64,000 nt of DNA from the NCBI RefSeq assembly GCF_028640845.1, contig NC_080540.1, forward strand, positions 284,444,524-284,508,523, written 5' to 3'. Of the stretch, positions 1-9,959 are shown one piece after another. The notes beneath the pieces are model-generated. The model worked only from the letters and a program-made list of their open reading frames with translations, did no database searches and was not told the DNA's origin. The position numbers and the translations under genes were made by a program. Source of the DNA: Ahaetulla prasina. Lineage: Eukaryota > Chordata > Lepidosauria > Squamata > Colubridae. The stretch's first letter is position 1. Every line of letters starts with the position of its first letter.

Positions 1-317
1 TTATTCATATCAATCCACATACATCCCACTATTTATGTATTAGTGTTAACATATCAACTTTTCTGTTGTCTGAAGTTTAGTAAACACTCTATCAATTTAT
101 CTGTTTGTTCATGCTTTTCATCATATACATACAACTTGCAAACAATCATTTTATTTATACTGCCAAACACAACTAACTTGGTCTTTAATACATTGATTTT
201 CAGATCCATACCCCTCTTAGTGTCATGCAATTTTTCAAACATTACAATAATAATGCTATGTAATGTATAATAATATTCACGTTACATGCTTTCTGTAAAT
301 CAACTAATGATTTATTA

Positions 318-555
318 AGAGAGCCAGTTTGGTGTGGCGGTTAGCATGCTGGCCTAGAAACCAGGAGACTGTGAGTTCTAATCCTGCCTTAAGCACGAAA
401 GCCAGCTGGGAGACTTTGGGCCAATCACTCTCTCTCAGCCCACAACCAACCTCACAGGGCTGTTGTTGTGGGGAAAAGAGGACGAGGAAAGAGTATTAGT
501 TATGTTTGCTGCCTTGAGATACTTATAAAGTAATTAAAGTGGAATAAAAATCAAT
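318..555 (+). mobile_element. tRNA-derived SINE (Sauria type)
   Basis: The head carries pol III box A-like (TGGCGGTTAGCATGCTGG) and box B-like (GAGTTCTAATCC) sequences. A body with 'CTCAGCCCACAACC' and 'CTCACAGGGCTG' follows, and the tail 'GCCTTGAGATACTTATAAAG' leads into a GAAG-rich simple repeat. The order head, body, tail matches squamate tRNA-related SINEs. Near full length; no clear TSD because the 3' end runs into the microsatellite. Confidence 0.75.
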
Positions 556-591
556 GAAAGGAAGGAAGGAAGGAAGAAGAAAGAAAGAAAC
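556..591. repeat. (GAAG/GAAA)n microsatellite
   Basis: Short purine simple repeat directly at the 3' end of the SINE, probably grown from its tail. Confidence 0.85.
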
Positions 592-674
592 TCATTTTTT
601 AATATTCTCAATTTTATGTATTTATGTATTATTCTAATTTATATAAACTGCACATCTCATACATATGACTCTGG

Positions 675-1207
675 CAGGGGTGAAATACTCCTGGGTCAGA
701 CCAGATCGCCCAATCCGGTAGCGATGGCAGCGGGTGGTTCGGAGAACCGGTAGCAAAAATCCCTGCACCCCTCCCTCAGCTGAGCCATGCGATCATCAGA
801 GGTTGTTGTTGTTGTTTTTACTTTTAAAAGCATTTTTTCTTCGGCCGAAAAAAATGCTTTTAAAAGTAAAAAAAGAGCCTCTGGTGATCGTGCGGCTCAG
901 CTGGGATCGTCAGAACCCTTTAAAAGTATTTTTTCGGCTGAAGAGATTGTAAAAAAAAGCTTTTAAAAGGTTCTGGCGATCAGGCAACTCAGCTGGGATC
1001 GTCAGAACCCTTAAAAAACTTTTTTTCCTCGGGCGATCCCAGCTGAATTGCCTGATCATTACAGGCTTTTCAAAGCATTTTAAAGCATTTTAAATTATTA
1101 AAAATGCTTTTAATAGTAAAAAAAAACCCCAAAGTTGGCCACGCCCACACAGTCACATTACCCCCTCAAGCCACGCCCACAGTAACAAATTTTACATTTC
1201 ACCTCTG
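675..1207 (+). mobile_element. hAT-like non-autonomous DNA transposon with GACTCTGG TSD
   Basis: Terminal inverted repeats CAGGGGTGAAAT / ATTTCACCTCTG are flanked by a perfect 8-bp duplication GACTCTGG (667-674 and 1208-1215). The TSD length fits the hAT superfamily. The interior has no transposase. It is full of hairpins built from 'TTTTAAAAG' blocks, the largest around 815-872 with centre CGGCCG. Related to the element at 29369-30351, which lies in the opposite orientation. Confidence 0.82.
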
Positions 1208-1215
1208 GACTCTGG

Positions 1216-2149
1216 GTAGTTTATGAACAATTACAAATAGTCTTCGGTTAATGACATTAACAGGGTTAGTTCATAATACTGGGAAAGACAGAAGAACAGC
1301 TAGGAGCAAGATAGTTACACATTTAATTATAACAATAGGTGCACCATTGGAAGATCTATAGAGTCAAGATGGGGACAGGTCACTGAGGAGAAGTCCATCT
1401 ATGTGATTGTTGATGTATCACAATTATTCCAACCAATATCTCTAAAATACTACTTCCAGCATCTTCACTTCCCGAATGATATCACTGCATTATTATTTTT
1501 AATTCTATTCAATTTGCTGTGAAGTTTTTTGTTTAGGCCCATTTACCCACTTCCAAAAGAGTATTTTTATTGCCATCAACATTGCACTATATCTTTTCTC
1601 TTTTAATCATAACTACTCCTTCATCTAGTTGATTGCAACTCTCTGCCCTCTATAAACATTATATACTATTTTTCTCTCATTTTTTTTGCAACAATCATTC
1701 TTTGATGTGCATTCTTTTTTTCTTCCATAGCATTAGTTACTTCAACATTTCAGAAAGGTTTATTTTTACATATTTTATATCAGCATAACTTCAAACGTTT
1801 TGTTAGTCCGTAACATGATTTTTCCACTTTATTCTAAGCATCTTTCCTCAAGTTCACCTTCCTTTATTCTGTTAAATAAATCCATCCATTTTCTAGGGTC
1901 GTCAAACCCGCAATACAGAATTCATACTTTCTTCTGCTGCAATTGTTCTACTTTCACTCTTACTTCTTACATTTCTTTCCTTTTCTTCCATGTTCATTTT
2001 CCCCAAATCTGTTTCTGGTGCCCCAGATTTAGAATCTCTCGTTACATTTGTAGCTTTAACTTATTCTGTTAATTTTTTTTAATGATAAACATTTACATCA
2101 ATGATGCTTTTAGATTTCTATTTACTCTTTTGCCTAGTGTATCAATCAA
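1216..2149. other. AT-rich stretch, no gene seen
   Basis: Non-repetitive AT-rich DNA, with T-rich tracts around 1680-1720. Open frames here are short and show no recognisable domain or codon bias. Confidence 0.6.
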
Positions 2150-2462
2150 AATAGAGCTGAAAGGGACTTTGGAGGTCTTCTAGCCCAATCCCCTGCTCAA
2201 GCAGGAGACCCTATTCAAGTGACCGTCCAGTCTCTTCTGAAAAACCTCCAGTGATGAAGCACCCACAACTTCTAAAGGCAAGTTTTTCCACTGGTTAATT
2301 GTCCTCACTATTAGGAAGTTTCTCCTTAATTCCAGATTGCTTCTCTCCTTGATTAGTTTCCATCCATTGTTTCTTGTTTTGCCTTCTGGTGCTTGGGTTG
2401 ACCGCCCCCATCCACAATACTGGAATACTGCCTATCATGTCACCCCTAGTCCTATGGATGTA
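2150..2462 (-). mobile_element. CR1 LINE 3' fragment (RT C-terminus and 3' end)
   Basis: Reading the minus strand, the segment matches the 3' end of the CR1 copies at 7415 and 45156, with the same block order: 'AAACTAATCAAGGAGAGAAG' region, then 'AACCTCCAGTGATGAAGC' in reverse, then 'GGAGGTCTTCTAGCCCAA'. Frame is broken. Truncated at 5' inside the reverse transcriptase tail. Confidence 0.75.
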
Positions 2463-2546
2463 TGAATGGACTTAATGTATGTATGAATGGACTTTAAACT
2501 GTTTCATAGGAAAAAAAGGGTCTTTTTCTAAGTGGTTTCTCTAGCA

Positions 2547-2883
2547 CAGTGAGGCGAACATTTTAGACACTGAGTGCCCAAACTGTGCATGGGAGCATGC
2601 CCACAGGTGAATGCACGAATTGCATGTGCAGGCATGCACAAATGTGTGCGTGCAGACATATGCAAATGCGCAGTAGAGACCCGAAGACCTGCTGGCTGGC
2701 AGGAGGTGGGGTATCCCAACACTGGTAGCGTGGCAAGAGGTAACATCTTTTTCTTTCGTGAGCAAAACATAAGCTCAGGAAAGAAACGCCACGGAGGTTT
2801 GACCTGGGGCGAAGGCGTTCGTGCCAGCAGAGAGGGCTCTGCGTGCCACCTCTGGCACGCGTGCCATAGGTTCGCCATCACGG
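2547..2883 (-). mobile_element. hAT (Buster-like TSD) MITE, CTCTAGCA TSD
   Basis: Ends CAGTGAGGCGAAC / GGTTCGCCATCACGG are inverted repeats, flanked by a perfect 8-bp TSD CTCTAGCA (2539-2546, 2884-2891) with a central TA. The interior has the GGCACGC/GCGTGCC motifs also seen next to the ends of the copies at 21226 and 28939. No transposase coding; open frames inside are incidental. Confidence 0.87.
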
Positions 2884-3286
2884 CTCTAGCATCATAGCCA
2901 TTCCTGGATTGCTGATTGGCCGAATAACGTGTCTTTCTCATCTCTTCCCCACCTATTCAGTCATGCCATCTTACAGGACAATTTCCCCCTGGACTGCATT
3001 CATTTAGGATCTCCTACAATTCCCCCAAATCCATCTTTATTTCTTCAATTATCATCATTCACTAGAGAAATGCAACTGTATCTAATCTGTGGACTGCAAT
3101 TTTTATGTGCAATCTCAGTAATCTAGAGGACAGCAATTCATACCTTTTGATATTACACTTTAATCTTTTTGTTCCAACTTAAGCTTCTACCAACATTCTC
3201 TGAATGTATTCCTCAGCAACAGTCCAGCAGCTCAGATCATCTTCACTTCCATCTATTACACTGTTTCTCTTACAGATATACAACCA

Positions 3287-3362
3287 AATTCCCTCCCTCC
3301 CTCCCTCCCTCCCTCCCTCCCTTCCTTCCTTCCTTCCTCCCTCCCTCCCTCTCCCTCTCTTT
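3287..3362. repeat. (CCCT)n/(CCTT)n pyrimidine tract
   Basis: Uninterrupted CCCT repeats, then CCTT, CCCT and CTTT repeats. Confidence 0.9.
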
Positions 3363-3504
3363 CTTTTATATTCCTAGCTGTAATCTTCTGATCCATCTAC
3401 CTGATGGGTCCACAGATATTAACCTTTGACACTGATCATAGCTTTGTTCAACTGAGGTTTTCACACAATATTCTCTAATAATAGAGAGAAAATATAAACT
3501 AGTT

Positions 3505-3588
3505 CAGAGGTCTCCAATCTTGGCAACTTTAAGACTTGTGCACTTGAAGTCCACAAATCTTAAAGTTGCCAAGGCTGGAGACCTCCCG
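3505..3588. mobile_element. 84-bp palindromic hAT-like MITE
   Basis: Left arm AGAGGTCTCCAATCTTGGCA and right arm TTGCCAAGGCTGGAGACCTC are inverted repeats, so almost the whole element folds on itself. Flanks AACTAGTT (3497-3504) and AACTAGGT (3589-3596) agree at 7 of 8 positions with central TA. Same family as 60978-61095 and 62964-63047. Confidence 0.72.
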
Positions 3589-4059
3589 AACTAGGTTATC
3601 AGTCTGAGTTATATCTGCACTAGCTGCAGCATTCCCTATTAGCAATAATGACAATATGAATTGGTTTTTGGTAAATTTCAGTCACTGTGCCACAAGAACA
3701 ATCCAAGTCCAGGTTAGCTAGCTGATGTTTATGTGGACCTATACAGCACAACCTCTGATCTAGACAATATTTTGAAAGCCAACTTATTATTGCCATATCC
3801 TACCAACATGGAGATGCATGCAGTTACTAGACCTCTGATCCAGAAACATTAACAATTAAACAATATAAACCGAACCACGATAGATCTTCTGAATGATTTA
3901 TTATTATGGGAAGAGAGGCACCGCATTGATGCAGAATGTGAAAAAGCATCATATGGAGGTGCTACAGATGTGGAAGAAGTGGAGAAAGGCACAGCTGCGC
4001 AATGAAAGGAGAATGATCATACTGCATGACATCTAAGAATTAACAAAGATTAGGAGAAT

Positions 4060-4220
4060 AGCAATAGCACTTAGACTTATACACGGCTTCACAGTGCTTT
4101 ACAGTCCTCGGAAGGATGGAAGGCTGAGTCAACCTTGAACCAGTGAGGATCGAACTGTTGGCAGTCAGCAGAATTAGCCTGCAATATTGCATTCTAACCA
4201 CCGCATCACCACGGCTCTAG
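4060..4220 (-). mobile_element. tRNA-SINE fragment
   Basis: Reverse complement matches the SINE body at 34000-34205: 'AGCCTTCCATCCTTCC' in reverse, 'CACTGTGAAGC' and the 'TATAAGTCTAAGTG' tail. Confidence 0.7.
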
Positions 4221-4355
4221 CACTCCTTTTAGAGTGTACAATACAGTTATGTGTTGTACTATTGAAGAATCCTAGCAGTTCTTGTAGAGTACAAATATAC
4301 ATGGGAAGTATTAATTGAATGCAAACTATCAATTCTTGGAAGAAGGAGAGTACAA

Positions 4356-4580
4356 AAGCCCTGGTGGAGCAGTGGTTGGAATCCAGTATTGTAAATTAAC
4401 TCTACCCACAGCCTGGAGTTCAATCCTGGCCAGCTCAAGGTTGACTTCAGCCTTCCATCCTTCCAAGGTCAGTAAAATGAGAACCCAGATTGTTGGGGGC
4501 AATACATTAACATTCTAAACTACCCAGAGAGGGCTAAAAAAGCACTGTGAGGCAGTATATAAGTCTAAGTGGTATTGCTA
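4356..4580 (+). mobile_element. tRNA-SINE (short-tailed variant)
   Basis: Starts with 'CCCTGGTGGAGCAGTGGTTG' (box A region), then 'GTTCAATCC' (box B), 'CAGCCTTCCATCC', 'CCCAGATTGTTGGGGGCAAT', 'GAGAGGGCTAAAAAAGCACT' and 'TATAAGTCTAAGTGGTATTG'. Same subfamily as 34000-34205. Confidence 0.78.
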
Positions 4581-4639
4581 TTACTTGTAACGTACAGTCG
4601 GACAATATATCAGATACTATACACTCCGGATATCAACAG

Positions 4640-4910
4640 TGACTGGGCCTCTGTGGCTCAGACTGGTAAGACAGTCTGTTATTAACACAGCTGCCTGCAA
4701 TTATTGCAGGTTCTAGTCCCACCAGGCCCAAGGTTGACTCAGCCTTCCATCCTTTATAAGGTAGGTAAAATGAGGACCCAGATTGTTGGGGGCAATAAGT
4801 TGACTTTGAATATAAATATACAAATAGGATGAAGACTATTGCTAACATAGTGTAAGCCGCCCTGAGTCTTCGGAGAAGGGCGGGATATAAATGCAAATAA
4901 AAAAAAAAAA
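4640..4910 (+). mobile_element. tRNA-SINE with L2-like 3' tail
   Basis: Box A 'TGTGGCTCAGACTGG', box B 'GGTTCTAGTCCC', the shared 'CCCAGATTGTTGGGGGCAAT' core, then a tail 'GCCGCCCTGAGTCTTCGG', 'AGAAGGGCGGGATATAAAT' and poly(A). The tail is nearly the L2 3' end at 31845-31885, which suggests this SINE used L2 machinery. Appears full length. Confidence 0.8.
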
Positions 4911-5481
4911 ACAGCACACATGAAAACCTGCCAACTGACTCCATAAGAACTGGACTAAGAAATAAAATAAACTTGCACACAATATGGCACTGACATCAAA
5001 TCCTGACAAGAGATTTTTCTATCAATAAGCTGCTCTGCTGTAGAAACAGATTGTCCGGGTCCTCTCTTAATATTAGATGTGGCATCCCACTGCAGTCACA
5101 TGAAACCTCACACAAAGAGAGCCCTAAAAGACCAATCAATATTTTCTACCATTTCCAATAGAAACATATAACCACGGCGGGAACAAAGGAAAAGCTACCA
5201 GCTTACTGTCTCTCCCCCCGCCACCCCCTCCTACCCTCAGCTTCGGTAGATATGTAACTGTGATCCAGAAGCAGGACCTTCACCTCCGCTTTATATTATT
5301 CATTACCTTGAATTAGAGAAGCTCAGGTTCAGAGATCAACCTTCTAATTCACGTGATCAAAATCATTTCAATAATTTTGGGACAATTTACATCACATGGT
5401 CACTGCATACTAGGCTCTAAAGAGATAGGCTCCTATCAAGGGTGATGTGGAAGGCTGCTTTCTATTCATGTAAGAAACAGC

Positions 5482-5529
<48 letters not shown>

Positions 5530-5867
5530 TACGAGCACAATCATGTGTCAATGTTGATTTAAATACAACTGGTTGCCATGACAGCACAAAACACCAATAG
5601 CACTCAATTGTGCTTCCTATAGTCTAAGAGTATATATGAATGTATCCTTAATTCACTACATTGTATTTAACTTTTTATATAAAGTCCATTCAAGGAAGTG
5701 GTTTTGTTTTTAATGTAAAGTGTCCTTACTAACTTGGTACTGAAATATTAGGAGCCTAACTTTAAGTATTTTCAATTCTGTATATAATCCCAAAGTATTC
5801 TCTTCTACAACCTGTGTTTGCATTTTTTTCTTTTTCTTTATCTTATTTTTTTTCCTTTGGTGTAACA
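4911..5867. other. Unannotated stretch with (TG)n
   Basis: No gene or repeat family recognised apart from the TG microsatellite at 5483-5528. Confidence 0.55.
5483..5528. repeat. (TG)n microsatellite
   Basis: About 23 uninterrupted TG units. Confidence 0.95.
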
Positions 5868-6205
5868 AAAAAAACCAAAATCTAGATTGCAGAAAATATG
5901 ATTTCTGTAACAGAATCATCAGTGCTTGGAATACTTTACCTGACTCTGTGGTCTCTTCCCATAATCCTAAAAGCTTTAACCAAAAACTTTCTACTATTGA
6001 CCTCACCCCATTCCTAAGAGGACCATAAGGGGCGTGCATAAGAGCACAAACGTGCCTACCGTTCCTGTCCTATTGTTTTTCTTTTCTTCTTCCTATATAT
6101 ATATATGCTCATACCTCCTGATATTTATTCATATATATGTTTATATGCTATACAATCTTTTTGTATGATGTTGTGACAAAATAAATAAATAAATAAATAA
6201 AAATA
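5868..6205 (+). mobile_element. LINE 3' end (CR1/Rex-like RT tail), AAAT tail
   Basis: A + frame encodes 'IISAWNTLPDSVVSS...FNQKLSTIDL', the W-N-x-L-P signature found at the C-terminus of several non-LTR reverse transcriptases. The 3' UTR 'GGGGCGTGCATAAGAGCAC', 'GTGCCTACCGTTCCTGTCCT' and an AAAT tail follow. The same UTR is at 33829-33977. Clade within CR1/Rex-like LINEs is not settled. Confidence 0.65.
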
Positions 6206-6393
6206 AAATCCTAAAGAGGACCACAGAAGGAGAAATACAGGTAGATTTTAAGTTACGACCATAACTGAGCTCAAAATTTATGTTGCCTGAGTGAAACTCT
6301 TGTTAAATTAGTTTGCCCCATTTTACAACTTTTCTTGCCACAGTTGCTAAGTGAATCACTGCATCTGTTAAGTGAGTAACGTAGTTGTTAAGT

Positions 6394-6643
6394 CTCAGAG
6401 GTACTTTTTCAGGAGGCAACTGGACTTTGTTTTTCCTTGAAGACGAAAAAAGGATGAAAATGACCAGCTGTCTGCAAGGAATATAAATCTTTCCATTCCC
6501 CACCATCCAGTCAGAGTTTAAGAAGTTTCTTGGATGAGAAGTGAAATGACTTCAAAGAAAAAACAAGGAAGTCCAGTTGACTCCTGAAAAAGCACCTTTG
6601 GGACACCCATGACCTGGATCACTGAGAATCTCTACAGACTATG
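6394..6643 (+). mobile_element. Foldback element with 10-bp TSD (copy 1)
   Basis: Flanked by GTTGTTAAGT at 6384-6393 and 6644-6653, both halves of which are contiguous in the intact host MITE. The element is a long imperfect hairpin: TTTTTCAGGAGGCAACTGGA on the left pairs with TCCAGTTGACTCCTGAAAAA on the right. A 3' extension outside the hairpin ends 'CTGAGAATCTCTACAGACT'. A second copy is at 55926-56165. Family not named with certainty; a Penelope-type origin is possible. Confidence 0.7.
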
Positions 6644-6674
6644 GTTGTTAAGTGAATCTGGCTTCTCCATTGAC

Positions 6675-7240
6675 TGTTGTGTCTTGTCCGCTCTCACCGC
6701 AGCCGGGGTCTGCTTATCTGCTCCCGAACACGGAGGAATGTATGCCTCCCGGCCCCAGTCCTGGCTCCATGCCCAGACAAGCTGCAGAGGAGGGGGCACC
6801 TCCCGGTCCCAGCCCTGGCTCCATGCCCAAGCAGGCTGCAGAGGAGGGAGCATCCCCCGGCCCCAGCCCTGGCTCCATGCCCAGGCAAACGGAGCAGCTA
6901 GACCCCTCCTCCACAGCATGTGAGCCTGAGGAAAGTTTACTTCCAACAGCTGATTGGAGTGACCCTCGCATCAGAAGATTGGATAGGCGGAGGCAACAGA
7001 AGGAAGGGAGAGGCAGGCCTTAATGAGTGCTGAGTCATGGAGCCACACCCCATGGCCTATATAAAGGATCTGCTTTCTGGCAGTCTCTGAGTCAGGCAAA
7101 GTCGAACTTATCTTGCTGAAGTCACTTACTGGTCTCCTGCCTGCTCTGAGGACTTTGCTAGGACTTTGGGCAGAGCTGCAGAGGCAAGCCTGATTCGGAT
7201 TTCCCTGACCCGGCCGTCAGCGGAGGAGTGGGACACGACA
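6675..7240 (+). mobile_element. Solo LTR with TTGAC TSD
   Basis: Begins TGTTGTGTC and ends GACACGACA (inverted, TG...CA), and is flanked by a perfect 5-bp duplication TTGAC (6670-6674, 7241-7245). The host MITE reads straight through 'CATTGACTTTGC' when the LTR is removed. A TATA-like TATATAAA sits at 7058-7065, which suits a U3/R boundary. No internal gag/pol region or second LTR lies nearby, so it is a solo LTR left by recombination. A + frame through it (6652-7023) has a repeated Pro/Gly/Ser-rich block. Gypsy-like or ERV origin cannot be decided from the LTR alone. Confidence 0.85.
6745..6888 (+). repeat. 54-nt tandem repeat inside the LTR
   Basis: Two full units and one partial unit of 54 nt (starts 6745, 6799, 6853). 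Translated in the + frame they give an 18-residue unit PPGPSPGSMPRQAAEEGA with few changes. Being a multiple of three keeps the frame open. Confidence 0.85.
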
Positions 7241-7414
7241 TTGACTTTGCATGTGAGAAAGTAGCCAAAGTTGACCACATGACCCCGGGACACTGCAACT
7301 GTCATAAATATGAACCAGTTGTCAAGCATTCAAATTTTGATCAGGTGATCATAGGGATGCTACAATGGTCGTAAGTGTGAAACATGGTCATAAGTCACTT
7401 TTTTCAGTGCTGTT

Positions 7415-7915
7415 GTAACTTGATAAGGCTACACTTGGAATCCTACATCCAGTTTTGGTTGCCACAATGTAAAAAAGATGTGCAGAGAAGAGCAACAAAG
7501 ATGATTAGGGGACTGGATGCTAAAACAGATGAAGAACAGCTGCAGGAATTGGGTATGTCTAGCTTGATGAAAAGAAGGACTAGGGGAGACATGATAGCAG
7601 TGTTCCAATATCTCAGGGGTTGCCACAAAGAAGAGGGAGTCAAGCTATTCTCCAAAGTACCTGAAGGCAGAACAAGAAGCAATGGGTGGAAACTAATTAA
7701 GGAGAGAAGCAACCTAGAACTAGAGAAATTTCCTGACAGAACAATTAATCAGTGGAACAACTTGCGTCCAGAAGTTGTGAATGCTCCAACACTGGAAGTT
7801 TTTAAGAAAATGTGGGATAACCATTTGTCTGAAGTGGTGTGGGGTTTTCTGCCTAAGCAGGGGGTTGGACTAGAAGGCCTCCAAGGTCCTTTCCAACTCT
7901 CTTATTCTATTGTAT
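7415..7915 (+). mobile_element. CR1 LINE 3' end (RT C-terminus + ATTCT tail)
   Basis: An open frame to 7956 encodes the C-terminal tail of the CR1 reverse transcriptase: 'KKDVQRRATKMIRGLDAKTD', 'LGMSSLMKRRTRGDMIAVFQ', 'RTRSNGWKLIKERSNLELEK' and 'TINQWNNLRPEVVNAPTLEV'. After the stop-free 3' end it runs into 'TATTCTATTGTATTCTATTC', the seed of the GAATA microsatellite seen at 45098. 5'-truncated. Inserted in the MITE described at 6238-7971, whose sequence resumes at 'AATTTGAATGGTCACTAAAT'. Confidence 0.85.
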
Positions 7916-8292
7916 TCTATTCTAAATTTGAATGGTCACTAAATGAACTGTTGTAAGTTGAGGACTACATGCAGATCTAGGGATGAAACCTCTAAACAAG
8001 GCTTTCATCTCAGGCCATTATTCTAAGTGATGATCAACCTCTCTTCTCTTTAAGCTGCCTCTGTCTCCTCTGTCTTTCCTACAAGATCTGCAATGGACAG
8101 AGGGCTGAATGCCGCTTGGATGGCTCTGGGTATAGTTTGTCTCTTCACAACTGATCCAAAAAACCACTTTTATTCTTATTTCTTTCATGTTGTGGCAAGA
8201 ATAAATAGGATGCAGAACATGCCATCACTGGGGAAAAAAAAGAGAAATATATGGAAAAGCGTTTGCCTAAGAACTTAACGTAGGGACATGAT

Positions 8293-8495
8293 CAGAGGTG
8301 GTATTCAACCGGTTCTGGTGAACCGGTAGCGGAAATTTTGCCCACCCACCCCAGCTCTATGCCATCCTATTTAGGCATGTTTTTGAGGCCGGGCGCATGG
8401 GCGGAAGGCACGTGCATGTGCAAACCAGACACACGTATGCAAAATGAACATGCGTGTGGCAAACCGGTAGTAACAAAATGAGAAACCCACCGCTG
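8293..8495 (+). mobile_element. hAT-like MITE (ACCGGTAGCGG family)
   Basis: Ends CAGAGGTGGTATTC / AAACCCACCGCTG. Flanks GACATGAT and AACATGAT are near-identical, with one extra base at the right junction. Internal 'GAACCGGTAGCGGAAATTTT' is shared with 32397-32690. Confidence 0.65.
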
Positions 8496-8504
8496 GAACA
8501 TGAT

Positions 8505-9704
8505 TAGGAATTTACAAACTAAGTATCATATTTGAAGAATAAGGACAAGATTCAATTTAATGCCAATGTTTCTTTTGAATTAGGAAATCCAGAAGGTTAG
8601 CCTGTGAGGGACAAAAAAAAAAAGACTTGACGACACAATCCTGACTGTGCAGCAATGCAACATTGTGGGTTAATTCAAGAACGGAGAGCCCAATGGCTGT
8701 CTTTCAACGCGTGCAATTTACACACGGCTTTATCAATAGTCCTAGTGTTGAATACAGAACATACTCTATTTGGCTTTCAGTGAATTAAGCTTTAAGCTGT
8801 CAGTAAACAAGACTTTTAAGTTAATTCTGAATCACCGCAAATCAAGTTGAAGGTTGTAAAAGGGCACACTCACATGCCGGCATGAAAAAAGGCCGTTTAA
8901 TTGCTTCTGAATAGCTATTATATGCTGCAATTGGCCTATTGAATCTTAGATTATCTATTTATTTATCAAAGTACAAACCAAAACAGGTAAAAGAATGAGC
9001 TGAATGGAGTAAGCTTTTATAAGGTGGCTTTAAAGGGATAACACAGTTGTTTCTATGCAAATTTTGCAGCTGTCATATTGAAAGCATTGCTATATCATTA
9101 GCGTTTGAAGAATGGTTATGCTTTGAAATAAAGGTGCTGATCTGAAATGCGTGCATCCAAAATATGAACCCTATTAACACTTTAATTATGATTATAAACA
9201 TAAGTTAAACATTTTTCACTGTATCTTCCCAGAGTATTGATATGTCATTTAAAAGTTGGTGCAATTAATATTGTCTTTTGACTGAAGGGGGCCTTAGTTT
9301 AAACAAGCTTATTATGTATCTCTTAAACATATTTTTTTTTATTTTCTAGTTCAAGGAACAAAATCAAAACAGCGTTTAACTTTCTCATTTACATTGGAAC
9401 ACAATTTCCTCCACTAACTTTTTTAAAAAAAAGGAAATTGCAGAAGAACAGAGAGATGAAGCATAATTACTGTGGCCAAGACAAAAAATAGATACATTTT
9501 ACATAAATGTTAAGGCAACCACTGTGGATCAAGAGCTGTAATTCATGAAATTTCAGGTGAAAAAAATGATAGGTTCCTATGCCTTTGAACTAATTCTAAG
9601 ATATTTAATTTATTTTAGCTCATGCCAACAAACTCTAGAAAATGATATGTCAATGCAGAAACATTTCTAAAAACACTGCATATAACATATGACCAAAAAT
9701 GGAA
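8505..9704. other. Non-repetitive stretch, possible conserved noncoding DNA
   Basis: No transposon or open frame recognised. Composition is balanced, with motifs such as ATGCAAAT at 9055-9062, and it lacks the decayed-repeat look of its surroundings. No comparative data available here. Confidence 0.35.
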
Positions 9705-9770
9705 CAAATGTCTTGTCAAGTGTTAAATCTTAAGCAATTGGAACTATTTTATTTTCTATAATTTAATATC

Positions 9771-9832
9771 TGTCTGTCTGTCTGCCTGCCTGCCTGCCTA
9801 CCTGCCTGCCTGCCTATTTATCTATCTATCAT
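9771..9832. repeat. (TGTC)(TGCC)(TATC) compound microsatellite
   Basis: Tetranucleotide array at the start of repeat A1; unit counts differ from the partner at 14692-14750. Confidence 0.9.
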
Positions 9833-9959
9833 AGTGCAAGGATGGATATAATGTACCTACATGTGAATATGGCACTTGCAAGGATTAAAATAACATCGAT
9901 AGAATAGACCAATCAGCTTGCCTACAGTATAGCAGTGGTGATTACAGAAATACGAGTTA

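Larger units (their letters stand above)
6238..7971 (-). mobile_element. TA-flanked MITE, split by three insertions
   Basis: The ends (ACAGGTAGATTTTAAGTTAC at left, GTAAGTTGAGGACTACATG at right) and interior blocks (TTGTTAAGTGAATCTGGCTT, 'CATTGACTTTGC', 'GGTCGTAAGTGTGAAACATG') match in reverse the uninterrupted copy at 53520-53865. Three foreign pieces interrupt it: 6394-6643, 6675-7240 and about 7415-7915. Removing them and their TSDs leaves roughly 400 bp. Left flank TA, right flank CA, as expected of a decayed TA duplication. Confidence 0.75.

Noticed and set aside
6632..6971. Several overlapping antisense frames in the LTR as genes
   Set aside because: They are shadows of the 54-nt GC-rich repeat.
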